Part shown: positions 8,868-17,162 of the stretch, piece by piece
Numbering within the stretch: the first letter of the stretch is position 1
Layout: each line of letters begins with the position of its first letter
Source: Methanofastidiosum sp.
GTDB lineage: Archaea; Methanobacteriota_B; Thermococci; Methanofastidiosales; Methanofastidiosaceae
Length of the DNA stretch: 52,123 nt
Assembly (NCBI GenBank): GCA_035362715.1
Contig: DAOSDU010000011.1
Location: 1-52,123, forward strand
Reading direction: 5' to 3'
Notes under the pieces: model-generated
Databases searched by the model: none
What the model saw: only the letters and a program-made list of their open reading frames with translations
What the model was told of the DNA's origin: nothing
Program-made: the position numbers and the translations under genes

Positions 8868-10015
8868 TGTTTTACACAGCATCTGAAGAGGATATTAAAT
8901 CAGGGAAAACAACTGATTTTTACTTTATCAATACAAAAAAGATTCTTGAAGAGAAGGACATTAATAAAAATGTCGTCGTTGAAGTAACAGCTTCTGGCCT
9001 CCCAAATAATTATAGATGGGGGATACTCTCTGGATTATATGAGGCGCTTTTATTGCTTGAGGGCTACAATATTGATGTTAGTGGTCTTGAAGAAGGCTCA
9101 CTTTTCTATCAACAAGAGCCTGTTCTTACAATAGAAGGAAATTACAGGGAGTTTTGTGATCTTGAAACTGCATTATTGGGTTTACTCTGCCAGTCTTCAG
9201 GCATTTCAACAAAATCTGCCAGACTTAAAAAAATGGCAGGTGAAAAACCAATACTAAGTTTCGGTGTGAGAAGGATGCATCCCGCAATAGCTCCGATGAT
9301 TGATAGAGCCGCTTACCTAGGCGGCTTGGATGGGTTTTCCTGTATAGGGGCAGAAAAAATTATAGGAATGAAGGCTTCAGGAACAATGCCACATTCCCTT
9401 GCCTTAATAATTGGCGATTCAAAAGAGGCTTTTATTTTATTTGATCAGATAATAGATAGAGACATACCAAGAATAATGCTTGCAGATACTTTTTGCGATG
9501 AAAAGAGAGAGGCGTTGATCGCAGCAGAGAATATAAAAAATCTTGCTGGTGTAAGACTCGACACCCCCGGTTCAAGAAGAGGGAATATGTCAAAGATAAT
9601 ACAGGAAGTCAGATGGGAGCTTGATATTAGAGGATATAAAGATGTAAAAATATTTCTTTCTGGCGGACTGGACGAAGAATCTTTTAAGTCATTTAAAGAT
9701 GCAGATGCTTTTGGTGTGGGAACCTCAGTTTCAAATGCCAAAACAATTGATTTTGCACTCGACATTGTGGAAGTTGAAGGTAAACCATTTACTAAGAGAG
9801 GAAAACTAAGCGGTAAAAAAACAGTTCTTAGGTGCCCAAAATGTATGGCTGGAAAGGTCGTCTATGGCAAAGCAACTGAAAAATGCGCATGCGGAGAAAA
9901 AATGAAACCAGCCCAGATAAACTTAATGAAAAAAGGAAAAATATTAATTGATTTTGAAGATGTAAGTGATATAAGATCTAACGTATTAGATCGGATAAAA
10001 AAAGTTGAGTTTTGA
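8867..10015 (+). CDS. pncB: Nicotinate phosphoribosyltransferase, archaeal type
   Basis: Salvages nicotinate to nicotinate mononucleotide with PRPP. The protein has the NAPRTase/QPRTase barrel features: an N-terminal substrate-entry domain, RRMHPAIAPMIDRAAYLGG in the middle, and the phosphate-binding LSGGLDEESF (about residue 263) with GVGTSVS. A C-terminal zinc ribbon (CPKC at about 323, CAC about 20 residues later) is typical of the short archaeal form. The length is 382 residues. It lies in an operon between tiaS (one-base overlap) and the DUF6884 gene (ATG overlapping the TGA). Confidence 0.85.
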   Translation: MFYTASEEDIKSGKTTDFYFINTKKILEEKDINKNVVVEVTASGLPNNYRWGILSGLYEALLLLEGYNIDVSGLEEGSLFYQQEPVLTIEGNYREFCDLETALLGLLCQSSGISTKSARLKKMAGEKPILSFGVRRMHPAIAPMIDRAAYLGGLDGFSCIGAEKIIGMKASGTMPHSLALIIGDSKEAFILFDQIIDRDIPRIMLADTFCDEKREALIAAENIKNLAGVRLDTPGSRRGNMSKIIQEVRWELDIRGYKDVKIFLSGGLDEESFKSFKDADAFGVGTSVSNAKTIDFALDIVEVEGKPFTKRGKLSGKKTVLRCPKCMAGKVVYGKATEKCACGEKMKPAQINLMKKGKILIDFEDVSDIRSNVLDRIKKVEF

Positions 10016-10476
10016 TGAAGGTACTTCTTGCAACTGCCTGCGGTGCAAAAAAAAACAAAGGTAAGATGCCGGCAATAGATCTTTACAAATCATCAAGGAT
10101 AAAAGCTGTTTATAAAAGAAGAGACGGAGCCGATTTCGCAGTATTAAGTGCGAAATATGGCCTTATATATCCTGATAAAATAATAAAAGATTATGAGCAG
10201 ATACTTGATTTCAAAGGCGTAAAAAAACTTATGCCCCAAGTCACAGAGTTCATTAACAAGTACGAGCTTATTGTATTCTTTAAAGGAGGCTCCAGAGAAG
10301 AATACAGAGAACTGATTAAACATGCATCAGAGGCAACGAATAAACCTTTAGTTCTAATAGGAACTAGAAATCAGGAAGATATTGGAAAACTAGAAGAGCT
10401 CTTAGCGAGATGCACAAAAGGCGATTTAGAAATAGGTGGGATAGCACCTTCAATCGAAACTTATAATTTACCATAG
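10015..10476 (+). CDS. DUF6884-like protein
   Basis: A 153-residue cytosolic protein starting with KVLLATACGAKK and carrying LSAKYGLIYPDKIIKDYEQ, which I recognise as the signature of the DUF6884 family (an alpha/beta fold found in archaea, bacteria and phages; function not established to my knowledge). The start is ATG 10015, overlapping the pncB stop as TGATG; a TTG one codon upstream is less likely. Its position as third gene of the tiaS-pncB operon suggests a link to nucleotide or tRNA-base metabolism, but that is inference only. Confidence 0.65.
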   Translation: MKVLLATACGAKKNKGKMPAIDLYKSSRIKAVYKRRDGADFAVLSAKYGLIYPDKIIKDYEQILDFKGVKKLMPQVTEFINKYELIVFFKGGSREEYRELIKHASEATNKPLVLIGTRNQEDIGKLEELLARCTKGDLEIGGIAPSIETYNLP

Positions 10477-10510
10477 AAAACTATTTTAAATCACAATAGA
10501 GTTTGTTATT

Positions 10511-11983
10511 ATGAATCCTCTCCTTCTAAATCCTTTTCGAGAGGAGGCTAAAGGATACCTTGGCATTAGTTTTGACGAGGTATCACAAGACCTTTTAGAC
10601 TTTGGAATTAATAAAATTAAAACCGAAGTAGAAAATACCAAAAATAGAAAATATCTACTTCCTAGCGGATCAGACGAGGCAACAGATATTATATCATTTT
10701 ATCTTTTTTGTCAGGCTCTTTCAAAAAGGCCTTTCTCAAGCGAATCAAGGCTTTTTGCATCTGTAAATTCAAAGGTATACAGGTCAAGATTGTCAGAAGC
10801 ATTGATAACTGAAAAAGATAATAAGCAAATAAAGGACGAGATTATAAAAACTGTTAGGGAAATAATTGAAGTCATACCATTTCATATGCCGGATATAAAC
10901 AGGATACTTGAATTTAGGGCAAAAAAAGCAAAAGGGATTATAATAGAAGAACCGTTTTCTATCCTTAAAGAAATTGATCTTAAAATCACCGATGAGATTA
11001 TACGGGATATGGAAAAACTTGGATTTTTCAAATTTTCTTCAGAGTACTATTTCATTAAATGGACCGATGCAGAAACTTTAGTCCAATACACCGATAGCTA
11101 CATTATTAATGGATATATACTTGTAGACAAGAGCAAACTCCTCAATGCATACATGAAAAAAATGGAGCAGAGAATTCTAAGTTATATTAAAAGCATAGCA
11201 GAAAAAACTAAAGAACTGAAACTCCCAATATATGAAGAAATTTTTAGGGAAGTGTCAAAGATATCGGGCTCTCTGACGGAGATTGAAGTTCAATCAGAAG
11301 AGTTAAATCCTGAAGTTTATCCCCCGTGCGTTATAAAGGCTTTATCGGGTGTTGGTGCTGGTGACAGAAATTATGCCATCACATTATTTTTATCTTCTTT
11401 TTTATCTTATTCAAGGCTCTTGCCCTCAACAAAGATATTCTCAAAAGATGAAAAACCTTCCCTCAATGAAAATCAGATTAATATTTTAATAAATGAGGTC
11501 ATACCCTTGATTTTATCTGCTGCAAACAAGTGCAATCCACCCCTACTAGAAGATCAACCCCAAGAGGAATTAAATATATACTACCACCTTGGATTTGGCC
11601 TTGCTTACCCTACATTGGATAACTTTGGGAGGAGCAAATGGTACATTCCTCCAGGATGTGCCAAGGTGAAGGAAAATGCACCAACACTGTGTGAACCCGA
11701 CGGCTTCTGTAAGATGTATTTTTACGAGCTAACAAAAAAAGAGATACTTGAAAATATCAAAGGTAAGACTACAGGTGAAAAAATATTGCTTGTTTTGAAA
11801 GACAGGATGAGAACTGTAAATGAAATCATTCAAAAAACTGGCGAACCTGAAGATGAAGTAAAAAAACAGCTTTTAGCATTTGTTAAAAATAAAACGGTCA
11901 CAGCCAGAAGAATTAATAACCCATTCATGTATTATCTAAGAAAAAAACGGGCTCTTAAAAGAAAAGCGGATATTATTCGCTAA
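10511..11983 (+). CDS. priL: DNA primase large subunit PriL
   Basis: The regulatory Fe-S subunit of the archaeal/eukaryotic-type primase; it partners with PriS (not in the window) to make RNA primers. The C-terminal Fe-S domain is clear: PPCVIKALSGVGAGDRNYAI at about residue 272, CNPPL at 340, YHLGFGLAYPTLDNFG, PPGCAKV at about 382 and LCEPDGFC at about 393-399 supply the cluster cysteines. At 490 residues it is longer than many archaeal PriL proteins (about 350-420). The extra part is a C-terminal segment from about residue 412 that looks like a small winged helix (TVNEIIQKTGEPEDEVKKQL). A TTTTAAAT box 23.5 bp before ATG 10511 indicates a leaderless mRNA. Confidence 0.9.
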   Translation: MNPLLLNPFREEAKGYLGISFDEVSQDLLDFGINKIKTEVENTKNRKYLLPSGSDEATDIISFYLFCQALSKRPFSSESRLFASVNSKVYRSRLSEALITEKDNKQIKDEIIKTVREIIEVIPFHMPDINRILEFRAKKAKGIIIEEPFSILKEIDLKITDEIIRDMEKLGFFKFSSEYYFIKWTDAETLVQYTDSYIINGYILVDKSKLLNAYMKKMEQRILSYIKSIAEKTKELKLPIYEEIFREVSKISGSLTEIEVQSEELNPEVYPPCVIKALSGVGAGDRNYAITLFLSSFLSYSRLLPSTKIFSKDEKPSLNENQINILINEVIPLILSAANKCNPPLLEDQPQEELNIYYHLGFGLAYPTLDNFGRSKWYIPPGCAKVKENAPTLCEPDGFCKMYFYELTKKEILENIKGKTTGEKILLVLKDRMRTVNEIIQKTGEPEDEVKKQLLAFVKNKTVTARRINNPFMYYLRKKRALKRKADIIR

Positions 11984-12044
11984 TAATCATCTTATCCGTA
12001 TATATTTTACTATTTATTTATTTAAATGAATATATGACGAAAAC

Positions 12045-12124
12045 TATTTAAATATAAAAATCATATAGACATCATGTTTCTATCTATTTTGGTTTTTAAT
12101 AATTTAATATTAGGAGGGATATAA
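12045..12124 (+). promoter_or_regulatory. Leader of the FrhB-PreA operon, with possible 16-residue uORF
   Basis: A strong TATTTAAATATAAA box at 12045-12058 precedes an ATG at 12074 at the spacing used by leaderless genes here. That ATG opens a 16-codon frame (MFLSILVFNNLILGGI) ending in TAA at 12122-12124, exactly where the next coding frame begins. The strong Shine-Dalgarno AGGAGGG (12112-12118) lies inside the uORF. The arrangement would allow coupling between leader and main frame, but the uORF could be chance. Confidence 0.35.
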
Positions 12125-13270
12125 ACGAGTGGAGCTATTATAAAGGAGGCTAGCATCTCTCAGACACCCAATGATCCCAGAGCACAAGTTGTAATTGTTG
12201 GAAACCCATGCGAGATAAACGGCGTAAAGAAAATAATGGCATTGACAAATGAGTTCAAAGAATTCTACAAAGATAGGGACGCAGACTATCCACACTGGCC
12301 AAAAAGAGTTTTCACCATAGCTGTATTCTGCAAGGAAAACTTTTCCCCAAAGTCAATACCGTCTTTCGTTGAAAAGGATATGGGACTACCCCTAGAAGAA
12401 GTCAACAAAATGAATATTTCTAGCGGTGTTTTCTATGCATACACAGACAAAGAGGTAAGGTCAAGAAAGATAAAAGAAGTATCAAGATACGCAAGGGGTA
12501 ACTGTAGGCAGTGTACTGACTTTACTGGTGATTTTTCAGATATATCTGTTGGGAGTGTAGGAACACAAACAGGCTGGTCAACGGTAATATTGAGATCAAA
12601 AGAAGCAAAAGATTTGTTCAAAAAACTAGTTGATCACGATCTTATTGAAGTTTCAACAAATGTGCAAATGGAAGAACTAAACAAGGTTATTGATTTAAAC
12701 AACAAACAGGCCAAAAAATCAATTAAGCTAGCTCAAGACAAGGGATTCAAACTTCCTTTTGTAGATTTGGAAAAAGATGATAATTTAGAAGGATTTGTTG
12801 AAAAGAGCCATAAAAAAGAGTTTATGGATTTAGAAAAAGAAATTCTGCAACCGGGGCTTTGTGTTGCATGCGGAACATGCGCACTTGCATGTCCGTGTTA
12901 TAATATTGAAATACTTGAGGATGGGAGACCTTACAGTATTAGGGGCTGTCTGCCGAACTGTGGCTGTTGCTATATGTCATGCCCAAGAACACATTCCTTT
13001 AAGGAAATTCTCTTAAAGGATAAGGAAGAACCTGAGATTGTTGCAGCAAGAGCAAAAAATCCATATCATAGCCAAGACGGTGGCGTGATAACGGCCTTAA
13101 TAACATACGGCCTTAAGAATGATATATTCTCAAAGGCTGTCGTTGCCAGGGCCGATTCGAAGTGGAGGGCATATCCGTTAATTACAAATGATCCTTCATT
13201 CCTAAAAAGAGCTGCAGGTTCTAAATATTCTATTATTCCACAAGTATATGGATTAAAGTTTGGAAGGTGA
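12125..13270 (+). CDS. FrhB/FdhB-like Fe-S flavoprotein with circularly permuted domain order
   Basis: Member of the coenzyme F420 hydrogenase/dehydrogenase beta-subunit family, but with its parts in a different order. Normal members run ferredoxin, N-domain (SQDGGVVTALL ... GSKYS), C-domain (VVGTPCQI ...). Here the protein begins with the C-domain: VVIVGNPCEINGVKK at about residue 23, then CRQCTDFTGDFSDISVGSVG near 127. A ferredoxin-type segment follows (CVACGTCALACP at about 245, then a second group with CLPNC and CYMSC). It ends with the N-domain (SQDGGVITALITYGL, then GSKYSI) and stops there. The in-frame ATG at 12236 would delete the GNPCE motif. Coding similarity runs back to ACG 12125, six bases after AGGAGGG and directly after a TAA. 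The cofactor is probably FAD plus Fe-S, the partner electron carrier perhaps F420. It is transcribed together with the PreA-like gene. Confidence 0.75.
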   Translation, partial: TSGAIIKEASISQTPNDPRAQVVIVGNPCEINGVKKIMALTNEFKEFYKDRDADYPHWPKRVFTIAVFCKENFSPKSIPSFVEKDMGLPLEEVNKMNISSGVFYAYTDKEVRSRKIKEVSRYARGNCRQCTDFTGDFSDISVGSVGTQTGWSTVILRSKEAKDLFKKLVDHDLIEVSTNVQMEELNKVIDLNNKQAKKSIKLAQDKGFKLPFVDLEKDDNLEGFVEKSHKKEFMDLEKEILQPGLCVACGTCALACPCYNIEILEDGRPYSIRGCLPNCGCCYMSCPRTHSFKEILLKDKEEPEIVAARAKNPYHSQDGGVITALITYGLKNDIFSKAVVARADSKWRAYPLITNDPSFLKRAAGSKYSIIPQVYGLKFGR

Positions 13271-13274
13271 TTTA

Positions 13275-14462
13275 ATGGTAGATTTAGGTGTTGAATTTTT
13301 AGGTGTTGAATTTAAGAGTCCGATTCTCCTTTCTTCGGCCCCGCCAACTTTGGATGCAGATCATATCAAAAGGGCTGTAGAGGCTGGATTTGGCGGTGGA
13401 GTTACAAAGACTATATCTTACAGGCAATTCCATGATCCAAAACCAAGATTTCAAGGGGTCAAAGGTAGAAACAGACTATTTGGAATGCAAAATATAGAGC
13501 ATATTTCCACCTATGTCTTTGACTGGTGGATAAAAGAGTTTAAAGTGTTAAGAGAGCTAAAGAAAACTCACGGCACTCCTATCGTTGCTAGTATAATGGC
13601 AGGTACAGATCTAGACGAATGGGCAAAATTAGCTAGAGATGTCGAGGCACAGGGTGCAGATATAATTGAACTAAATGTTTCATGCCCTCACATGTCAGAC
13701 AGTGCTATGGGAGCATTCATAGGCCAAGACTGCCCATTGACCGGAGAAGTTTCTAAGGCGGCAGCAGAGGCTGTCAGTGTTCCTATCATGACAAAACTAA
13801 CCCCAAACGTAACTGACATCGCATCAATAGCAAAGGAAGCAATAAAGGGCGGTGCAAAAGGAGTAGCGGCAATCAATACCGTCTTAGTTTTATCAGGAGT
13901 TGATATTACTACTGGAAATCCTTTGCCTGATGTATGGGGCAAGGGTGGATTTGGTGGTTACTCAGGACCTGCTGTAAGGCCAATAGGACTCAGGATGGTC
14001 GGAGAAATTGCAAGAGAAGGCATCAATATTTCAGGGATAGGTGGAATTGAGTCTTGGGAAAATGTAATTGAGTACATGATGATGGGAGCAGGTACAGTAC
14101 AGCTTGCAACAGCTGCAATGTGGTACGGATTTGACATCGTAAAAGGTTGGAACGAGAATATTCTAACTTTTATGAAAGAGCATGGTTACGACTCGCTTGC
14201 AGACTTGAAAGGAATTACACTACCAAAGATTACAGAACTTGAAAAGCTTGACTATGTAAAGGAAGTCTATTCTGATGTTGATACTGAAAGATGCATCGAT
14301 TGCAGAAGATGTGTCACTGCATGCAGAGACGGGGCTACAGACGCAATGAAAAATCCAAAGCTAAATGATGTCGACTATGAAAAGTGTGTAGGTTGCGGGC
14401 TCTGTAAGATGGTCTGTCCACAAAACTGTATTTCAATGATAATCAATAAGGATAAAAAATAA
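13275..14462 (+). CDS. preA: PreA-like dihydropyrimidine dehydrogenase / dihydroorotate dehydrogenase-family protein
   Basis: FMN-binding TIM barrel of the DHODH/DHPDH family (residues 1-310) followed by two ferredoxin-type [4Fe-4S] motifs: CIDCRRCVTAC at about 340 and CVGCGLCKMVCP at about 373. Barrel hallmarks are ELNVSCPH, KLTPN and INTVLVLSG, plus a GIGGIESWE phosphate-binding loop. Bacterial PreA works with the NAD(P)H subunit PreT; here the partner is the FrhB-like protein four bases upstream, so electrons probably come from or go to F420 or ferredoxin. The substrate may not be a pyrimidine. The start is ATG 13275, after AAGGTGA; an ATG at 13260 is in frame but lies before the Shine-Dalgarno. 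Confidence 0.8.
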   Translation: MVDLGVEFLGVEFKSPILLSSAPPTLDADHIKRAVEAGFGGGVTKTISYRQFHDPKPRFQGVKGRNRLFGMQNIEHISTYVFDWWIKEFKVLRELKKTHGTPIVASIMAGTDLDEWAKLARDVEAQGADIIELNVSCPHMSDSAMGAFIGQDCPLTGEVSKAAAEAVSVPIMTKLTPNVTDIASIAKEAIKGGAKGVAAINTVLVLSGVDITTGNPLPDVWGKGGFGGYSGPAVRPIGLRMVGEIAREGINISGIGGIESWENVIEYMMMGAGTVQLATAAMWYGFDIVKGWNENILTFMKEHGYDSLADLKGITLPKITELEKLDYVKEVYSDVDTERCIDCRRCVTACRDGATDAMKNPKLNDVDYEKCVGCGLCKMVCPQNCISMIINKDKK

Positions 14463-14478
14463 ATATATTTTTTTCTTT
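14463..14478 (+). terminator. T-rich terminator after preA
   Basis: A T-run (TATATTTTTTTCTTTC) follows the preA stop directly, as expected for archaeal intrinsic termination. It runs into the 3' end of the converging minus-strand gene. Confidence 0.45.
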
Positions 14479-15234
14479 CATTCTTTTACTTCTATCGATG
14501 CCCTAGGATTAAAAGGATTCATTCTTACTGCAAGAGAGAAGAGATAAGGATACTTATTTTTTAAATGTCCCATATATTCTATCCATTCATAGATTAGGAT
14601 TACATAGGCTCTTTTCAGATCACCCTGTAAATGATTTAGATCTGTATCTGTACATTTTTTAAGGTCTTTTCTTAATGATAGTTCTTCTGTCAAATGTGTC
14701 ACTGCCCAAAGAAGTTCTGTAAATGAATCATGTTCTAAAAGATTGGGATTTTCTAGAAGCCTTAACATAAACTCTCTCTTTTCAAATAAAAAATTTTTTA
14801 GTTCTTCTAAATCACCTTTTCTAATATCAATCTCATAGTTAATCTTTTTAGCCATCTCAAGTCTTTCCGGAAACTCCTTTTTTTGACCATGTATCAATGT
14901 CAATAAAATTTTCCTTAACATCATCAAAGTTTTTATCAAAATCATTAAGGCGATCTAGAAGCGTACTTCCCATTTCAATAAAAAAGGTACCAACAACCAT
15001 ATTCATTTTTTCCATAATGGCTTTCTTATCCCGCATGGTCAATAATTCATGGATGACAAGAGTCACCATAAGCACTTCAATGAATACAAAGGCGATATCT
15101 CCTATTAGATATAGAAAGATGTGGTGAACGTCCCTAAAAATAAAGTAGTGGAATATATATATCAAAGCTGATAATAAAATTAGAATAACTGCCCATTTCA
15201 GTTGCCATTTTACATTGCTCATGAAAATTTTCAT
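14478..15234 (-). pseudogene. Membrane protein gene split by a frameshift in an A7 run
   Basis: Two overlapping frames are halves of one protein of about 250 residues. The 5' frame (start ATG 15234) has two membrane helices (about residues 12-32 and 40-65) and reads to FIDIDTWSKKG. The second frame continues with KEFPERLEMAKK and ends with a conserved-looking stretch (YLFSLAVRMNPFNPRAS). The frames join at 14878-14884, a run of seven A on the coding strand: with six A the reading is SKKEFPERL without interruption. It is therefore either a one-base homopolymer error, a recent mutation or a +1 shift. I recognise the layout of two helices plus a helical cytosolic domain ending in NPF-x-P from uncharacterised prokaryotic proteins but know no function. 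An ATG inside the second frame at 14945 is not a real start. Confidence 0.7.
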
Positions 15235-15292
15235 TAATACTTTAATTTAAAGATTACTATTAATCCTAAATTAAAAATAAAAAATTAAATTA

Positions 15293-15631
15293 TTAAATTG
15301 CGTCTTCATCAAGCTCTCCTGTTCTCACACGATAGACCCTTTCCACGGGACTTACGAATATCTTGCCGTCTCCAGTTTTTCCTGTTCTTGCACTTTCAAT
15401 TATAGTATTAACGACTTTGTCCACATATTTTGTTTTGACGACCAGTTCTATCTTTATCTTAGGAAGGAGATCAATATGATATTGTCTTCCCCTCCACTGT
15501 TGTGTAATACCGCCCTGTTTTCCCCTCCCCTTAACTTCAGTTATAGTCATCCCAATACATCCAAGTTTATCCAGTGCCGCTTTAACATCTTGAATTTTTT
15601 CTGGCCTAATTATAGCTTCAACTTTTTTCAT
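15293..15631 (-). CDS. glnK: Nitrogen regulatory PII protein, GlnK type
   Basis: 112-residue PII signal protein. It senses ATP/ADP and 2-oxoglutarate and plugs the ammonium channel when nitrogen is ample. It opens with the typical MKKVEAIIRP; the T-loop (about residues 37-55) has KGRGKQGG and RGRQYHIDLLPK, with the Tyr at position 51 that is uridylylated in bacteria. The B-loop TGKTGDGKIFV and C-terminal VYRVRTGE are intact. It is the second gene of the amt-glnK unit, 11 bp downstream of amt, with a GAGGTG Shine-Dalgarno. Confidence 0.95.
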   Translation of the reverse strand: MKKVEAIIRPEKIQDVKAALDKLGCIGMTITEVKGRGKQGGITQQWRGRQYHIDLLPKIKIELVVKTKYVDKVVNTIIESARTGKTGDGKIFVSPVERVYRVRTGELDEDAI

Positions 15632-15642
15632 TTTTCAGCACC

Positions 15643-16875
15643 TCACATCTTAAGAAAGTCTGGGTAGGCATCTCCACCAAACTCAGTTATGTCAAGCCCT
15701 TTTATTTCTACCTCTGCAGGCACCCTTAGCCCTATTGTCACATCTACAGCCTTAGCTATGACTAGTGCGGAAACAAATACCAGCGCAAATGTTGCGCCCG
15801 CTCCAATTAATTGAACAATCAACTGGGATGCAGAGCCTGTAGTTATAAGGCCATTTGAACTTGAAAACAGTCCAACACATATAGTTCCAAAAAATCCACA
15901 AACACCGTGGACTGAAATAGCACCTACGGGGTCGTCTATCTTAAGCTTGGCTTCGATAAATTCAACTGCGTATACCACTATTATCCCAGCTAGTACCCCA
16001 ATTACAAGGGCCCAATGTGGAGTTACAACTGCGCAAGGGGCAGTTATTGCCACAAGTCCAGCCAGTATACCGTTTAAGAACATACTGATATCCGGTTTTC
16101 CTCCCCTAAATCTTGTAACAGTCAACGCTGCAATACCGCCCCCAGCAGCGGCAATATTTGTTGTTATGGCAATTAATGGAACTCTTGATGTTAATGCAAG
16201 TTCACTTCCTGAGTTAAAACCGAACCATCCAAACCAAAGTAGCAAGCATCCAATAGCTGCAAGGCCTATGTTATGCCCCGCTATAGCTTGGGGTGTTCCA
16301 TCCTTATCAAACTTCCCAAACCTTGGGCCCAAAATTATGACTGTGGCAAGAGCAGTCCATCCCCCCACGCTGTGAACAACAGTTGACCCTGCAAAATCAT
16401 GGAAGCCCAAAGATGAAAGCCATCCACCACCCCATATCCAGTGGGCGACTATTGGGTATACTAAGCCTACAAGAATTATAGAAACAACAACATAAGCGCT
16501 GAATTTTATCCTCTCAGCAACAGCACCACTAACTATAGTGGCAGATGTTGCAGCAAACATTGCCTGGAATAAAAAGAAAGCCATTGCCGGGATCATAAGC
16601 CCTGGCCACGGGTCAGAATTTAATCCATTTATCATAAAATAGGCCAAATCACCGATAAACTTCCCATCTCCTGAGAAAGCGAGTGTAAATCCTATCACCA
16701 TGAATACCACGCTCCCCATGGCGATAGTAAATACATTTTTTGTGATAATACTAATAGTATTTTTTGACCTTGTTAATCCTGCCTCTATTGTGGTAAATCC
16801 AAGGTGCATTATAAATACTAAAAAACTGGCAATTAACACCCATAAAGTATCTAATAAATTAATTTCCATAGACAT
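15643..16875 (-). CDS. amt: Ammonium transporter
   Basis: Amt/Mep/Rh channel, 410 residues, about 11 membrane helices, moving ammonium across the cytoplasmic membrane under control of the GlnK protein encoded next to it. Family landmarks are FTTIEAGLTRSKNT near the N-terminus, WIWGGGWLSSLGFHDFAGST with VVHSVGGWTAL in the middle, and LLWFGWFGFNSGS. The pore histidines lie in the DFAGSTVVHS and SVHGVCG segments. The start is ATG 16875, preceded by GGTGAT and further back GGAGG. Its promoter holds a palindrome (see 16922-16935). Confidence 0.96.
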   Translation of the reverse strand: MSMEINLLDTLWVLIASFLVFIMHLGFTTIEAGLTRSKNTISIITKNVFTIAMGSVVFMVIGFTLAFSGDGKFIGDLAYFMINGLNSDPWPGLMIPAMAFFLFQAMFAATSATIVSGAVAERIKFSAYVVVSIILVGLVYPIVAHWIWGGGWLSSLGFHDFAGSTVVHSVGGWTALATVIILGPRFGKFDKDGTPQAIAGHNIGLAAIGCLLLWFGWFGFNSGSELALTSRVPLIAITTNIAAAGGGIAALTVTRFRGGKPDISMFLNGILAGLVAITAPCAVVTPHWALVIGVLAGIIVVYAVEFIEAKLKIDDPVGAISVHGVCGFFGTICVGLFSSSNGLITTGSASQLIVQLIGAGATFALVFVSALVIAKAVDVTIGLRVPAEVEIKGLDITEFGGDAYPDFLKM

Positions 16876-16903
16876 TTTTAATCACCTTATTAGTTAAACC
16901 TCC

Positions 16904-16935
16904 AATATATTTTATATATACTAAACATATGTTTA
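16904..16935 (-). promoter_or_regulatory. amt promoter with 14-bp palindrome upstream of TATA
   Basis: Read on the minus strand, a TATATATAAAATATA box lies at about 16905-16919. Just upstream of it is the perfect palindrome TAAACATATGTTTA (16922-16935). A dyad next to the TFB-recognition position is a good place for a nitrogen-responsive regulator, but it does not match the GGAA-N6-TTCC site of methanogen NrpR that I know of. Confidence 0.4.
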
Positions 16936-16998
16936 ATATATAGATAAAATATAGACATAAAATTCAGTATTTATTAGTATGGCTATATTTATGGTCAA

Positions 16999-17010
16999 AT
17001 TAGGCCTAAT
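16999..17010. promoter_or_regulatory. 12-bp palindrome ATTAGGCCTAAT
   Basis: A perfect dyad in the 287-bp gap between amt and the Roadblock gene, about 75 bp upstream of the amt TATA. It stands out because the gap is otherwise nearly all A/T. The gap also holds TGATA-AG-TATCA (17061-17072). No gene or ORF is apparent in the gap. Confidence 0.3.
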
Positions 17011-17162
17011 AAGGCAATAAATTATTATATTTTGTCTAAAAAAATATTTTTTATTTATTTTGATAAGTATCAAATGAACATTTTAAAGAAACAATGGTAA
17101 TATATTGTTCAGAAAGTGACTAAAATAAGTACAATGTAATGAGTTATTAGTTTATAATCTTA

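Noticed and set aside
12122..12124. Stop read-through joining the uORF to the FrhB-like frame
   Set aside because: The stop is TAA, not the TAG used for pyrrolysine, and no recoding signal is apparent; initiation at ACG behind AGGAGGG is simpler.
14878..14884. Programmed -1 frameshift on the A7 run
   Set aside because: Joining the two frames needs a +1 shift (or -2), so the classic slippery mechanism does not fit.
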